Shown piece after piece: positions 42,601 to 54,524 of a stretch of DNA of 64,000 nucleotides. The translations under genes and the position numbers were made by a program. This DNA is from Diphasiastrum complanatum (lineage: Eukaryota; Streptophyta; Lycopodiopsida; Lycopodiales; Lycopodiaceae). Under the pieces are notes generated by a model. That model was given only the letters and a program-made list of their open reading frames with translations. It did not search any database and was not told where the DNA came from. Position 1 is the first letter of the stretch. Each line of letters starts with the position of its first letter. The DNA lies in assembly GCA_029204225.1 (NCBI GenBank), contig CM055106.1, positions 7,411,156 through 7,475,155 on the forward strand, in the 5' to 3' direction.

Positions 42601-45138
42601 TTCCTACTTAAGTTCCAATTTGACAATTTTGATTTTTTTTGGATTCCATTTTTTATTGTTTCACTACTTATATTCTAGTTTTTGGAAAAAGACATTGAAA
42701 ACAAAAAATGTTGAAAAAAGATAAGCAAAAGTCAAAAAGGTCATTAGAATAGAAAAGAGAGAATTTCTTTTTATCCTTCAGGTCAAAACATTGATTGCAT
42801 GTGCAGACACAAGTGCAGAATCGACGAAATGAATTAGAAGATGACACATGACAAATAATAAATCACCACAGAGGATGCACGTGTTGAATCAACGGGCATG
42901 TTGAAACTTAACATGTGGCCATATCATTTGTCGCCATGTGTTACGTGCACACAAGTGTGGATTTTTCGAACTATAGATACCATGTTTTCTTTCATTTTGG
43001 ATTTTTCTTTTAACATCAGAGAGCTTCTGTCACATATTTCCATGGCATGTGCCATATAGAAGGACTCTGTTGAACCAATTTGCTCTCGCATCATTGCAAT
43101 ATTCTGTTGCATATCGCTGCAATATTTTGATGCATATCGCTACAATGGATTAGATCCACTCTTCTTGATCCAAAATCCTCCTCCCTCAGGTTGCAACAAA
43201 ATTTGGCATTCTAATGGCCCTGTTAGCCAACTTTTTAGCACACAAAATCGAGCTAATTTTCAAGTTTTATACAATATCTTGTATGGTTTCTAAGAAAAGT
43301 TGATTAAATCAATGTTTGACTGGCACAGATTTGGCTAGTATAGCCCATGCTGAAGGGGTCCCAGTTGGCCAAAAAGAACTATAGAGTTTTTAAATAAAAT
43401 TAGCCTTAGAATTGGCTATTAAGTTTTATTTCAACTGATGTATGTCAGATTTCATTTAACGTAACCTCGGGGTTTTTTTACTATATAAAGATATATGAGA
43501 TTTTGCAGGACGTCCTTTTCCTTGAGACCCAAAAAGAATCTGAGACCAAAAAGTTTGAAGAGAATCGACATCAGCTCATCAGCAGAAATTCCTATGCTAA
43601 TTACCAACAAAATTGATCTAAGGGAAGAAGCAACAATTCAGGCAAACATCACTCAAAGTGATATTGGGATCAAAGGACAAGGCCTTGACAGACAAGGTGC
43701 AACCCTACAGAGACAAGGACAGTCCTAAACGGGTATGACCCACCGCAAGTGCTATGGGATATTTCAACTTGACAAAATGAAAAGAGAAAAAGAAAGAAAA
43801 ATGAAGTCTTCCCTTCCTTGTATAAGAGATGAGAGTAGACCACAACCTTAGAGACTCTTGACTTTGGTCAAGGGGTCTTGCCTTTCAAAGAGAAAATAGG
43901 AAGTGGCAAAATGGGCAAGTCAACTCTTTCCCACCTTCCAAAATTGCAAAGTCTAAACATGGTCCAATAAGATGCAAGGCCTCCATGCACACTTAAATGG
44001 GAGTAAAAGATAAATGACGAAAGAGCATGGGTGGTGAGCAAAAAGACTTTATGGTATGATTATGAGATACCCACCACTTTGGCTAGTTCTCCTCAGATCT
44101 ATGATGGGTAAAATGCAAGGCTTGGTTGATTCCATTATCTCTTCGAGTCTCGCTGCTCCCAAAAGAGATACTATATGCTAACGATACATGATTTTCAACC
44201 CGACTAACAAGACAATGTTCAATTGGGATGTATTAGTATAAGGAATTCAGGTCCTAGCGGAAGATTCGAGTGGAACATCTTCCCCAATGATAGCTCAGAA
44301 TTTTGTGATGCATGGAATATCTCTCCTATAATGATACTTTCTCATTTTCTCGAAACACACCTCACTCTCTAGAAAAGGATTAATATTCGAATATCTCGAG
44401 AATGATGATAATTTACAATGGGCAAATAAGAGGCTCTGGGCATCTCATGATTTCACCTAGACGTGTGACTCCTAGGATAGATATAATCCTTTGTTGATAT
44501 ATCAATTTTGAACTAATCAGTATCCCGATGTTCAAATGCGATGTATCGACATAGGGAATACCTGGTCCTATGGGTAGATTTAACCGCATCAAAATGGTTT
44601 TCTAGAGTACACTAAGCCATGTATCCAGTAGGTTCCTCAATTTTCAACAAGAGTTGTAAGATCTGTCATTTCACTCTCTAATGATTTGGTACTCTCATCT
44701 CCTTTTGACACACAGTAGATTCTTCAATTAGTGAAGAGAGGTTTTCTTCAAGTGTAGTATCCAATCCCTAAACATCTCGGTTTAGTGAGTGACTAGGAAC
44801 CCTATATTCCAAAGAGATAGGGTGAGATTACCATTTAACATACAAAGACACATACATGATTCAAATCTCTATTTCAATGATGATTCACGAAAACTTTTCT
44901 TAATTCACATTAAGTCACCAAAGTACTCAATAATATTCTCAAGGGAAATATAAGATTCATCACTGAACACAAACTGTATGCAAAGGGGTGATACCTGAAC
45001 TTAGTTGACCGTTCCTTCTCCAATCGGCCCATCAAGGAATCTGAGACCCAAGAGAGTTCTCTTCTTTGACGACTCCATTTTGATTTGGATAGTGACCTGG
45101 ATCAAGATATGATGGTCAAGAATGATTGACAAATTACA
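42601..45138. other. No gene seen; unassigned repetitive sequence
   Basis: About 2.5 kb. A 77-codon frame at 43495-43728 is the longest on the plus strand and shows no motif. Two loosely similar stretches near 44180-44280 and 44500-44590 share blocks such as GATGTAT and GGTCCTA and may be an old duplication. It is probably LTR or non-coding element sequence. Confidence 0.4.
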
Positions 45139-45264
45139 ATGTATTTCTTCCTTCAACTCCCTTGAAGTGCATTGGAATGCAGGACAGGTCATCAATGTAT
45201 TTCTTGCTTCAACTCTCTGAAGTGTGATGGAATGCAAGGACAAGTCATCAATGTATTTCTTGCA
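45139..45264 (+). repeat. 56-bp tandem repeat, about 2.3 copies
   Basis: ATGTATTTCTTCCTTCAACT starts at 45139 and its near-copies start at 45195 and 45251. Confidence 0.85.
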
Positions 45265-45348
45265 AACGATGGAACAACGAACTGCTCACTGACAGCGATG
45301 GAAGGGAGGATCAGATTATAGAAACACTTTCTTTGTAGCAGCGATGTA

Positions 45349-45353
45349 ATGGG
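45349..45353. repeat. Target-site duplication of E4, left copy
   Basis: ATGGG, repeated at 51467-51471. Confidence 0.9.
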
Positions 45354-46034
45354 TGTAAAAATTACAGCAAATAAGGATCCTAAAACACTTGAAATGATGA
45401 GGGAAACAATAGATTATGATTTCATAAGATTAGCACAAGTTGAACCATCAAAATCCATCAAAAATCTATGCTTGAACCTCACTAAATGGCCCAAATCCTT
45501 GAAGAAGGCTTCACACGTGTGAAAGTACGGCCTCCCACAGTCTGAGTACTGTACACCAGACCTATATTCAATCCTATAATCATTAGTAGTCACAAGTACT
45601 CAAACAATTATGAACATAGAGAGCAATTGCACCATTATGAGAGAAAAAACATGAAATTGCTTGATAGATTTTGGTGAGATATCATCACCTATATATACGT
45701 GATCCATCACGGTTTTGGGCAGGTATGAGTAGCCTAAACCTATCCCTAATGCTAATTTTGGTGGATCTTTCATCCCTACCAAGTTAAGGTTGGAATCTTG
45801 GAGATCCCTCAACAATGCAAAAACTACCAAAAATAGCTCCTATTTTTTCTCCCTTGTATCTAAGCATAATTTGGACTCATTCCAAAGGTTCTAACACTTA
45901 GGTCTACTTGAGAACATCCTTATGAATGGAATCCTATGCTATTTGGCACGTGTGACAAGCCACATCATGACCATCTAATTATTTACAAGTCATATGACCA
46001 AAACAAGTCAAGCTAGAATTGTGAATTTTTAACA
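45354..46034 (-). repeat. E4 3' LTR
   Basis: 681 bp. The minus strand starts TGTTAAAAATTCACAATT and ends TTTTTACA. The CACACGTGTG palindrome is at 45512-45521, and TATATATA is near 45693. Confidence 0.93.
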
Positions 46035-46046
46035 CTCCTCCTCACT
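46035..46046 (-). other. E4 polypurine tract
   Basis: The minus strand reads GTGAGGAGGAG just before the LTR start. Confidence 0.8.
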
Positions 46047-46048
46047 AT

Positions 46049-46381
46049 CTAGCTTGGTTCAATCATTGCTTTACTAATCACTCCAAGTGATGATCTGAAC
46101 TTCATAAAAGGTGTCTTTTGAAGTGGTTTACTAAGTAGATCAACTACACATTTATTGCTTGGAACATGCTCCAAAGCAATCTCCTTGGCTTGCACCATTT
46201 CTCCCACAAAGTGATGGCATATCTCAATGTGCTTAGATCTTGCATGGAAGATTGGGTTAGATGCAAGGTGTTGGGCTGATATATTGTCATTGTAGATGAT
46301 TGGTGCCTCCTCTGAATCTTTGATCTTTAGATCCACCAATAATCTCTTGATCCAAAGTACCTCCTTTGTAGTGGTTGTCAA
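46049..46381 (-). pseudogene. rnh: E4 RNase H C-terminal half
   Basis: The minus frame reads KEVLWIKRLLVDLKIKD, PIIYNDNISAQHLASN, FHARSKHIEICHHFVGEMV and VVDLLSKPL. It follows the SSTEAEYKAL motif just upstream. It continues the preceding frame after a TGA in place of Trp (VVS-stop-LSKK) near 46439. IYNDN replaces the usual IYCDN. Confidence 0.85.
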
Positions 46382-46438
46382 AGCTTTGTACTCGGCCTCG
46401 GTTGAAGATAGAGATATAGTTTCTTGCTTTTTTGAAAG

Positions 46439-46834
46439 TCATGAAACCACACCTTCTCCTATGAAAGTTGAATAGGCACTTGTTGATTTCCTATCTCTCT
46501 TTTCCCCTGCAAAATCTGAATCACTAAATGCATGAAGGTTAATCACATCTCCTCTATATAGAATCCCAAAATCCAATGTACCCGAGATGTATCTTAGAAT
46601 CCTCTTAGCCTTTTTCCAATGGATATTCAATGGCTTTTGCATGGATTGGCTCAACCTACATACACTAAAGCTAAGATCTGGTCTAGTTATGGTGATCCAC
46701 ATTAAGGAACCTATAAGTTGCCTAAACAAAGTGATGTCCATGAAGGATCTTTCATCATCTTCATTTGGCACTTTTACGTCTTGCTCCATTGGTGTGTCAA
46801 CACTTTTGCATACTTCCATCTTAAACTTCTTCAA
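46439..46834 (-). pseudogene. rt: E4 RT thumb and RNase H N-terminal half
   Basis: The minus frame reads KSVDTPMEQDVKVPNE, LIGSLMWITITRPDLSFSVC, AKRILRYISGTLDFGILY and the RNase H first Asp in HAFSDSDFAGEKRDRKSTSA. Between this frame and the RT core lies DLGCLHFILGIEVLRG at about 46840-46915. The roughly 30-residue block normally before it is deleted, which also shifts the frame. Confidence 0.85.
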
Positions 46835-46926
46835 AAGACTTTGAGCATAGTTTACTTGACTTATAAAGATAAAATTAGACCCTCTAAGTACTTCTATGCC
46901 TAAGATGAAGTGAAGACACCCTAGAT

Positions 46927-48858
46927 CTAACCATCAACACTATTTCCACTAATGATGATGTCATCTACATAAATGAGTAAAAGTACAATACCAACATCAT
47001 CAAACTTAATGTAAATAGTGGGATCATATTCACTTTGAACAAAAGAAAGTGAAATAAGATAGCAATGTAGTCTTGAATTCCAAGATCTCGAGGCTTGCTT
47101 CAAGCCATAGATGCTTCTTTGGAGATGGCATACTTTGTTCTCCATTCCATGCTTGATGAACCCTTGTGGCTGCTCCATATAGATATCCTCTTCCAAAAAA
47201 CCATTCAAGAAAGCATTAGAGACATCCATTTGACATAGAATCCATCCAAAATGTGATGCAAGTGCAATGATTAGCCTTATTGTGACCATCTTGGCCACGG
47301 GTGCAAAAGTTTCCTCATAGTCTATCCCTCTCGCTTGAGCATAACCTTTTGCAACTAATCTTGCTTTATGTTTGTTAACACTCCCATTTGCATTGAACTT
47401 AAGCTTGAAGACCCACTTGCATCCTATTACATTCCTTTGAGGTCTCTCAACAAGCAACCAAGTTTCATTCTCAATCAAGGCATCATACTCATCCAACATA
47501 GCTTTATACCATTCTTTGGAGTTCAATGCATCTTCAACATTAGATGGTTCTTCAAAACTAGATAAACCATAAGAAGTGGATGAGATACCCTCAACTTGAT
47601 GTCCTTTGCCTTGATATGTGAGCCTTGATGGCTCCACTTTTGCCCTTGAAGATCTCCTTGGTGTGATAGGTGGGTTTGGTGCTTGCTCCTCCATGAGCTC
47701 CTCCTCAAAACCAAGATCTTGCTCCTCAGCCATCTTCTTCTTGATTGTTGGAGCACTTGAGCCTTCTTCAAGCATATGCATATGATGTTCATCAAAGATG
47801 ACATCCCTTGAAACAACAAATTTGTTTAAGGATGGGAGATAGACTTTGTAGCCCTTGCTTGAGCTTGCATATCCAAGCATGATCCCTCTTGTGGAAGATG
47901 GATCCTCCTTGGTTCTTGTTTCCAATGGCACATGCACATAACATATACACCCAAAAACTTTCAAGTGATTAAAATTGGGTTTCTTTCCATACAACATCTC
48001 ATAAGGAGTTTTGCCTTCAATTGCTTTGCAAGACACCCTATTCTTCAAGTAGTTTGCACATACAAGAGACTCACCCCAAAAGGATTTGGAAAAACAAGCA
48101 TCTAATCTTAAAGCCTTAGAACATTCACATAATGTTCTATTCCTTCTTTCAGCAACTCCATTTTGTTGAGGAGTGTAAGGACAAGAAGTCTCTTTCTTGA
48201 TCCCTTCCTCCTCACAAAAGGCCTTGAACTCATTGGAGATGAATTCTCCACCATTGTCACTTCTAAGAATCTTGATGCTATGATTATGATGCTTTTCCAC
48301 AAACAACTTGAACTTTACAAAAGTATCAAATACTTGAGACTTGAAGGAAAGTAAGAACACCCAACAATATCTTGAGTAAGCATCAATGAGGGTTAAAAAC
48401 ATTGATGAACCTCCATTAGATTTGGTGCTAGCAATGTGCACATCCGAGTGTATGAGTTCAAGAGGATGAGATGACTTTGTGATGGAGTTAGGAAACACCT
48501 TCTTATGTGCCTTGGATAAGGCACAAGCTTCACAAACCTTGTCTTCCTTCCCAATAGACCTTGGTAGGCCTAAAGCATACTCCTCCTTGATCATAGCCTC
48601 CATGGAACCTGAGTTGACATGTCCAAGTCTTTTGTGCCATAAAGGAAAGGTAGATATCTTGCTCTTCTTGGCCAACATGACAACATTAGTATCCACAAAT
48701 GCATCCAACTTATAAAGTTTGCCAAGTCTAGTGCCCTTAGCCACTATCTTACCCTTCTTCTTGATGAAACATTCATTTGAAGCAAAGTCAACATTGAAAC
48801 CATTGTCTACCATTTGGCCAACACTTAGTAGATTCTTTGTTATTGTAGGAATGTACAA
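46927..48858 (-). pseudogene. int-rt: E4 integrase and RT core
   Basis: 643 codons on minus. Pre-integrase (WHKRLGHVNSGSMEAM; CEACALSKAHKK) is followed by the integrase catalytic residues in LIHSDVH, LRSDNGGEFISNEF and TPQQNGVAERRNR, then VFGCICYVHV. The linker has TPRRSSRAKVEPSRLTYQGK and DALNSKEWYKAMLDEYDAL. RT has GCKWVFKLKFNANGS, ARLVAKGYAQARGIDYEETF, MDVSNAFLNGFLEEDIYMEQ, IYGLKQASRSW and the catalytic IYVDDIIISGNS, after which the frame ends at a stop. All catalytic motifs of integrase and RT are intact here, but neighbouring lesions break the polyprotein. Confidence 0.93.
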
Positions 48859-49214
48859 AACACCTTCTATGTTGATCTTTTTGGAAGATCCTAAGCAAAG
48901 GGGAATGCTACCAACTCCTTCAATCTTACAAGCTTCATCATTTGCTGTATAGATAGACTTTATAGGTCCATCATAAGATAAGAGAGAAGAGAAAACTCCC
49001 TTTTACTAGTCATGTGTGAACTAGCACCCGAGTCAATCCACCAAGGATCTTCTCCTTTGAATCTTGTTGAAGAAAATATGGACATCATGAGAGAGTCCTC
49101 ATGTGAGCTCTCCTCCTCCTCCTCTTTGCTCATGTTGGCTTGGCTTTGATCTTGCTTCCCCTTGAAGCATTCCGAGGCATAATGCCCCATCTTGCTACAA
49201 TAGTAGCACTCCAC
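48859..49214 (-). pseudogene. pro: E4 nucleocapsid end and protease
   Basis: The minus frame reads the CCHC knuckle CYYCSKMGHYASEC, then an acidic stretch, and the protease site WWIDSGASSHMTSKREF. A frameshift near 49010 separates this from the continuing protease and pre-integrase part (SIYTANDEACKIEGVGSIPL) that leads into the next frame. Confidence 0.88.
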
Positions 49215-49259
49215 CTTTGATTTGTCCTTCTTGACTTTGGTGGTTGATGGAGATGCCTT

Positions 49260-49700
49260 TCAGGGTCCTTCTTGATCCTCAAGCTTTGTAGACTTCTTGA
49301 GTGTTGATCCTTTGCCTTTGGACTTGCCTTTGCCTTTGGTGAAGAGAGCTTGGTCATCTCCACCTCGGATGGAAAGCTTATCCATCCTCTCTTGCATTTG
49401 GCTCCTTCTTGATTCCTCGGCCATGAGTGTGCCTTGGAGTTCTTCAAGTATGGGTAGCTTACCCATAATTGCATATCCCTGAACCAAATTGTCAAATTCA
49501 AAGCTTAGTCCATTCAATATGAGTTGAACAAGCTCTTCATCCTTGATAGGATCACCTATAAAGGCTAGCTCTTTGTTCAATTCCTTTACTCTTAGGACAA
49601 AAGTATGTGCACTCTCTCCTTTCTTTTGATAGCTTCTATAGATTTGATTCTTCAAAGCTAACATTCTAGTTTGGTTTTTGGATTCATAGACCTTTTTCAA
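49260..49700 (-). pseudogene. gag: E4 Gag middle part
   Basis: The minus frame reads MLALKNQIYRSYQKKGESAH, VLRVKELNKELAFIG, LILNGLSFEFDNLVQGYAI and then a Lys-rich spacer (TKGKGKSKGKGSTLKK). It is the second half of UBN2 gag. A TAG near 49702 (AW-stop-TLKKV, where Gln is expected) separates it from the N-terminal part, and a TGA near 49259 separates it from the knuckle. Confidence 0.88.
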
Positions 49701-49703
49701 AGT

Positions 49704-49973
49704 CTACCAAGCATCTTGAGCTGAAGTGCAATCTCCTACCTCTCTTAAGAGTTCATTTGCAACATTCATTTTTATGCAATGTAGTGCAACGTTGCACCTC
49801 TTGATGTATTTGGATTTTTCTTGAGGATGAATAGGTTCACCCTCCTTACCATTTGGAATTTCCATCAGATCTTGCATGATCATGATGGATTCCATTCTAA
49901 CTTTCCATATGGAATAGTTAGTTTTGTTGAGCATTTCATTAGTATCCAAAAGATATGCATTTATAGATGTCAT
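49704..49973 (-). pseudogene. gag: E4 Gag N-terminus
   Basis: The ATG at 49973 (MTSINAYLLDTNEMLNKTNY) is followed by SIWKVRMESIMIMQDLMEI and HCIKMNVANELLREVGDCT. The frame ends at a TAG after DAW. The start is supported by the normal distance to the SIWKVRMES motif. Confidence 0.88.
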
Positions 49974-50772
49974 CTAGTCTCCTAATCAAGGACTTGACAC
50001 AAATGAAGGTTACTTCTATTGATTTGATTGAAGGTCTACCTTATCCCACTTCTTAGGGACCTGAAAAGATCAGTAATAGACTTCCTATAAAGGTCTAAGA
50101 ATGATCTCTAACAAAATCAAATCATAGAATACTAGAAACAATGCACTTGCTTGATTGAAGTAGACAATACTAGTAGAATTGCCCCTCTTTCTATAAAGAA
50201 CAATAAAGCTTCCAAATCATCTGATCAAGAGTGAATTTCAGCAACCTAATATACTTCCAAAATCACTTGTAAAATATCTAAATGGAACTTAATGAGGATG
50301 CAACAAAATCTACTATCCAATCACAAGCAAAAAATGATCAAAATTGATGAAAAATTGATCTAATTTGGTGCATAAGTCAAGCAATGGTTGGACTGAACCT
50401 AAATCACTTTAGGAGGTGCCTACTACACCTTAGAACAGCCTTGAAGAGTCCCCAAAACTCTGATCTTCCCTCTCCTTGAATGCTAGAAAGCCTCCTCTAT
50501 GAAATCACCTCCAAAACTCGCTTAGAAATCAATGCTTGGAGCAAGCAAAACTTGCTATCTTGGTAATGTGAATTGAATTCAACTTTGCCTCTAGTTTTAG
50601 ACACCTAAACACCTGAAAATGAAGTCACACAACACCAATCTCCAATGTATTTGACTCACTTTGAGTTCTAGAATCAATACTAGATGCTAAGATCCAATCT
50701 ACACAAGATTTAGATCAAAAATTGTGATCAAATTGAATGAAAACCAAGGATTTAGCTCATTTCAGCCTTTAG
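49974..50772 (-). other. E4 untranslated leader
   Basis: About 800 bp between gag and primer site without a coding signal. Confidence 0.7.
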
Positions 50773-50784
50773 GCTCTGATACCA
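50773..50784 (-). other. E4 primer binding site
   Basis: The minus strand reads TGGTATCAGAGC next to the 5' LTR. Confidence 0.95.
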
Positions 50785-51466
50785 TGTAAAAATTACAGCA
50801 AATAAGGATCCTAAAACACTTGAAATGATGAGGGAAACAATAGATTATGATTTCATAAGATTAGCACAAGTTGAACCATCAAAATCCATCAAAAATCTAT
50901 GCTTGAACCTCACTAAACGGCCCAAATCCTTGAAGAAGGCTTCACACGTGTGAAAGTACGGCCTCCCACAGTCTGAGTACTGTACACCAGACCTACATTC
51001 AATCCTATAATCATTAGTAATCACAAGTACTCAAACAATTATGAACATAGAGAGCAATTGCACCATTATGAGAGAAAAAACATGAAATTGCTTGATAGAT
51101 TTTGGTGAGATATCATCACCTATATATACATGATCCATCACAGTTTTGGGCAGGTATGAGTAGCCCTAAACCTATCCCTAATGCCAATTTTGGTGGATCT
51201 TTCATCCCTACCAAGTTAAGGTTGGAATCTTGGAGATCCCTCAACAATGCAAAAATTACCAAAAATAGCTCCTATTTTTTCTCCCTTGTATCTAAGCATA
51301 ATTTGGACTCATTCCAAAGGTTCTAACACTTAGGTCTACTTGAGAACATCCTTATGAATGGAATCCTATGCTATTTGGCACGTGTGACAAGACACATCAT
51401 GACCATCTAACTATTTACAAGTCATATGACCAAAACTAGTCAAGCTAGAATTGTGAATTTTTAACA
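50785..51466 (-). repeat. E4 5' LTR
   Basis: 682 bp, matching 45354-46034 with roughly ten differences and a one-base indel. CACACGTGTG is at 50943-50952. Confidence 0.93.
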
Positions 51467-51471
51467 ATGGG
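51467..51471. repeat. Target-site duplication of E4, right copy
   Basis: ATGGG matches 45349-45353. Confidence 0.9.
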
Positions 51472-51836
51472 CACATTTCTTACCTCTTAGCTCTCTTTGA
51501 ACTCTTTGAATGACATGAATGTCAGATCAGGACTGATTCCCTTATTGACTCCAAATCCCCATGGTGATACAACATTCTAGCCGTGAAGCAGAGATTTCCG
51601 TCAGGCATGGACTGTCCTCCTTTGTCGCCACTATTAGAAGGAAAAATCTTTTCTCCTTTTGTACTTTTTAGAATGAAAATCTGCTTGACAATGCTATATA
51701 TGCTAGTGTTTCACCATTTGTTTGATTGATAAATTAAGGGTTTCCATCCAAAATGGTTGGGGCACCAACCCGATGCCTATAGCACATGGCTTTGCAGTCT
51801 TTGCACTCTTCACACTTTTCACATTCAAAAGGAGTG
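51472..51836. other. No gene seen
   Basis: Sequence between E4 and the gypsy scrap without a clear motif. The stretch across E4 is the old target and may be gypsy-derived. Confidence 0.35.
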
Positions 51837-53150
51837 TTAAAGTGGTGAAGTCCTAACGCCTTTATAGAGTTCACATCTTTCACCTGGGTAAGCTAGGTTG
51901 AGAATGTTTACCTTTGTAGTCCCATCAATGATTGGAGCTTGGGAAGATAAGGTATTTTCAAAATCTAATTGTTGAGGCCTTGGTAACACAACATCCACTT
52001 CATCCATCATATAATCCTTGAAGTAGAATGGTATGTCGTGCACCGACTGGTTTTCCACCTCTTACTCCCATTTATTCTCTGACCTTGTCTCAATATCTAG
52101 TGGAACCATGGATCCCACTGGAGTGGTATTTCTTTTTCATCCTTGGTGTTGGTCACCTTATATTTAGCTTTTTTATCTATTTAGGTCAAGGAGACTTTGG
52201 AGGGGAATCACTATCCCTATCAATATTATTGGAGTAAGTAGGTCATTCGTTTCATTCGCAGGTCGTGGTGGGGATACCTTGGCTGGGTTGGATAATAATG
52301 ACATCTCTAGCTGATAGAAGAATTCATGTTTCCACTGATCCCATTCTAATACCATATCATTTTTTTTGGAATTAGAGAGGGGTATCTTCATGATAGGCAT
52401 CAAGCCAAGAGACAGCACCTACTATGCCTACCTTTACTAGGAGAGATGATGTTCTTGGTGTAGCATGTTGGTGATACCTATCAAGATCTAGATATTACAG
52501 GACTTCTTCATCTATTTACTCTCATCGCTCATCAAGTGTAAGTACATGACTGAGATTGATTGCTTTTTGATAACTAGTCCCAAGTAGTGGCTCCTTGGAT
52601 AACCATTGGCCTTGTATCATAAAATTTGAAATTTCAAGAATATGGTCCTATGGATCGCTCCCATAATTGAATTTGGGACTTCGCCTTCTTTGGTTATTTT
52701 GGATTGCATATAAGAATTATTACTTAAGTGAGCTATCATAAAATTAAAGCAATTGATGGTGGCTAAGGCCTCCATTCAATCCACTATTTTGGACTGGGCG
52801 TCGTCCTTAATCACTATTCACCTCCAATGTCTTGGATATTTCAATTCTGTTTTTTCTTTTTTAAATTGCTCAACAGTAGCTGAATTGGCTATCATTCTTC
52901 ATTGATCTACTAGTTTTGCCTGTCAGGTGGTCGGATCAACCTTCATTGCCTTCTTCCAAATTTGTACAATGATTCTTCCTTTTTTTCAATCATGGAGAGC
53001 ATGTGAAGCTCGCAACTAGAGTTGCCTGAGCAGGACCTTGTAGGACTGGAGTGTGTTGGGTAAATCTAGAATAACAAAGTTGATCATGAAGCACACATCA
53101 GCAACCTTCATGTGAATATCTCTCATGCTTGATTGATCACTAAAAAGCAA
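51837..53150 (-). pseudogene. Decayed gypsy protease-to-RT spacer
   Basis: At about 52970-53140 the minus reading gives MKVADVCFMINFVILDLPN then YKVLLRQL, matching the second half of a gypsy protease (VKFVIDCVILDLPEDANTYK in the 2.3-5.3 kb element). Further left, 51837-52058 gives YFKDYMMDEVDVVLPRPQQL and ILNLAYPGE, resembling the pre-RT segment LKDFTLDDVVIQLLQP of the same element. Stops are frequent. No RT remains. Confidence 0.6.
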
Positions 53151-53500
53151 TGTCAAGTCTAGTACAGACCGTTGCATACATGAGAGTTCCTAGAATTAAC
53201 TGGTAAGGATAATCTTTCATTTGCTCACTCTTGTTTTTTCTGAGGACATTCATCCTTGTAGGCCTGATTCCATTGTTGAGTGAGCTATTTTGCAATTCAT
53301 CATATTGTATCTAATGAGTGTATTGTGAATATACCTTTGTTGAGTGATATAGATCAGCCTTCTCACTATGTATCTATGGATCTGAAATCCTAGACAATAG
53401 TGAACTTCATCTAGATTTGTCGTGTCAAATTTTGAGAACATCATCTTCTTAAATCAACACTATCGCTAAAAAGTAGTGTGTCATCAACATGCGATTAGGG
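53151..53500 (-). pseudogene. rt: Copia RT C-terminal scrap joined to gypsy protease
   Basis: The minus reading gives FDTTNLDEVHYCLGFQIHRY, RLIYITQQRYIHNTLIRYNM, STMESGL and, after a break, QLILGTLMYATVCTRLDIAF, a copia RT thumb region from a non-E3/E4 family. Within a few bases of DIAF it changes to gypsy protease sequence. Confidence 0.75.
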
Positions 53501-53689
53501 AAAACCTCAACTCAAAAAAGGCCCTATAAGAAACTTGAACTTAGTGAGATAATGATTAGAGAGAGAAGGTATAAACGACAAGATTTGTTGTCAGTTTTCT
53601 AGTTTCCAGTGGTGCCCGCCATCTAACTAGTGTGGTTAACTGACTTTTAGCTCAAATAAAATAAAAAAAAGAGGTAGTGGATTAAACAT

Positions 53690-54524
53690 TTGCAAGAAGA
53701 AGAAGCCCAAAAAGCCTCTAAAGTAGTAGCCGAAGTCCATTCTTCATCTATGCCACAAGAATATCCAAGAAAAAATGTTAATACACAGTTGCACCATCAT
53801 GAAGAACCCTTCAAGATGACGGAACCTGAAGCACCGCGAACAAAAATGATCGTAAATATTCTGTCTAGCAAGATGGATATTAAACTAGGAGAATTTCTTA
53901 AGTTGGTGCCTAAAGCAAAAGAAGTATTAGCAAAAAGATTGACTCAAATGGAACCACAAGTCCATCAGAAACCACTTTTTTGTGTCGGCTTTGAAGAAAC
54001 AAACGAAGTACTCAATGTGGGAACAACCTGGGAAAGTGAGCAGAAAAACATCACCTTGCCGATACAACATAGACAGTTTGGTAAAGAAGCAGTCGTGATT
54101 GATGGAGGTTCTGGAGTTAACCTGATTTCAACCAAGCTATGTGCAAAATGGGGACTTACCAAGCTGAAGCCTTCGACTTTTGCCATCAAGCTAGCTGATC
54201 AAACGACAATCCATCCTAGAGGAATGGTTGAAGACGTACCTGTCAAAATAGTTGGAGTGCAGTTTGTAAGTTACTTTTGTAGTAATGGGCTTACCTAACA
54301 CACCAAATGTATATCAAGTTTTATTGGGACATCCATGGTTACGAGTTGTGCAAGTAATTTGTAATTGGGGCACCAGAAAAATTACTTTTGAGAATCGTGA
54401 GTGGGCGGTCAAAGTAGATCCAATTACTTGGACTGTCAAGCCAGTAGTCCAAAGAGGAGATGACAATTCATCAACAACGGATGATACCTGTGATCAACAA
54501 ATGAAGACTTTGGGAGTCCATTGA
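53690..54524 (+). pseudogene. pro: Gypsy protease region, plus strand
   Basis: Two plus frames meet with a shift near 54290. The first has LGEFLKLVPKAKEVLAKRL, GTTWESEQKNITLPIQH and the active site VIDGGSGVNLIST, followed by FAIKLADQTTIHPRGMVEDV. The second has LPNTPNVYQVLLGHPWLRV and GTRKITFENREWAV. This is a fairly well preserved gypsy protease with D-G-G-S at the catalytic site. RT does not follow; sequence after 54530 is unrelated. Confidence 0.8.

Larger units (their letters stand above)
45354..51466 (-). mobile_element. E4: complete but mutated Ty1/copia element
   Basis: 6.1 kb on the minus strand with 5-bp duplication ATGGG, LTRs of 681 and 682 bp, primer site, leader, gag, protease, integrase, RT, RNase H and polypurine tract. 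About ten differences separate the LTRs by eye, so it is older than E2. At least two stops in gag, one frameshift in protease, one deletion in RT and a stop in RNase H make it non-functional. It is a different family from E3 by LTR sequence and only moderately similar in protein. Confidence 0.95.

Noticed and set aside
43495-43728. Small host gene of 77 codons
   Set aside because: No motif, no homologous copy in the window, and a length expected by chance in 2.5 kb of non-coding sequence.
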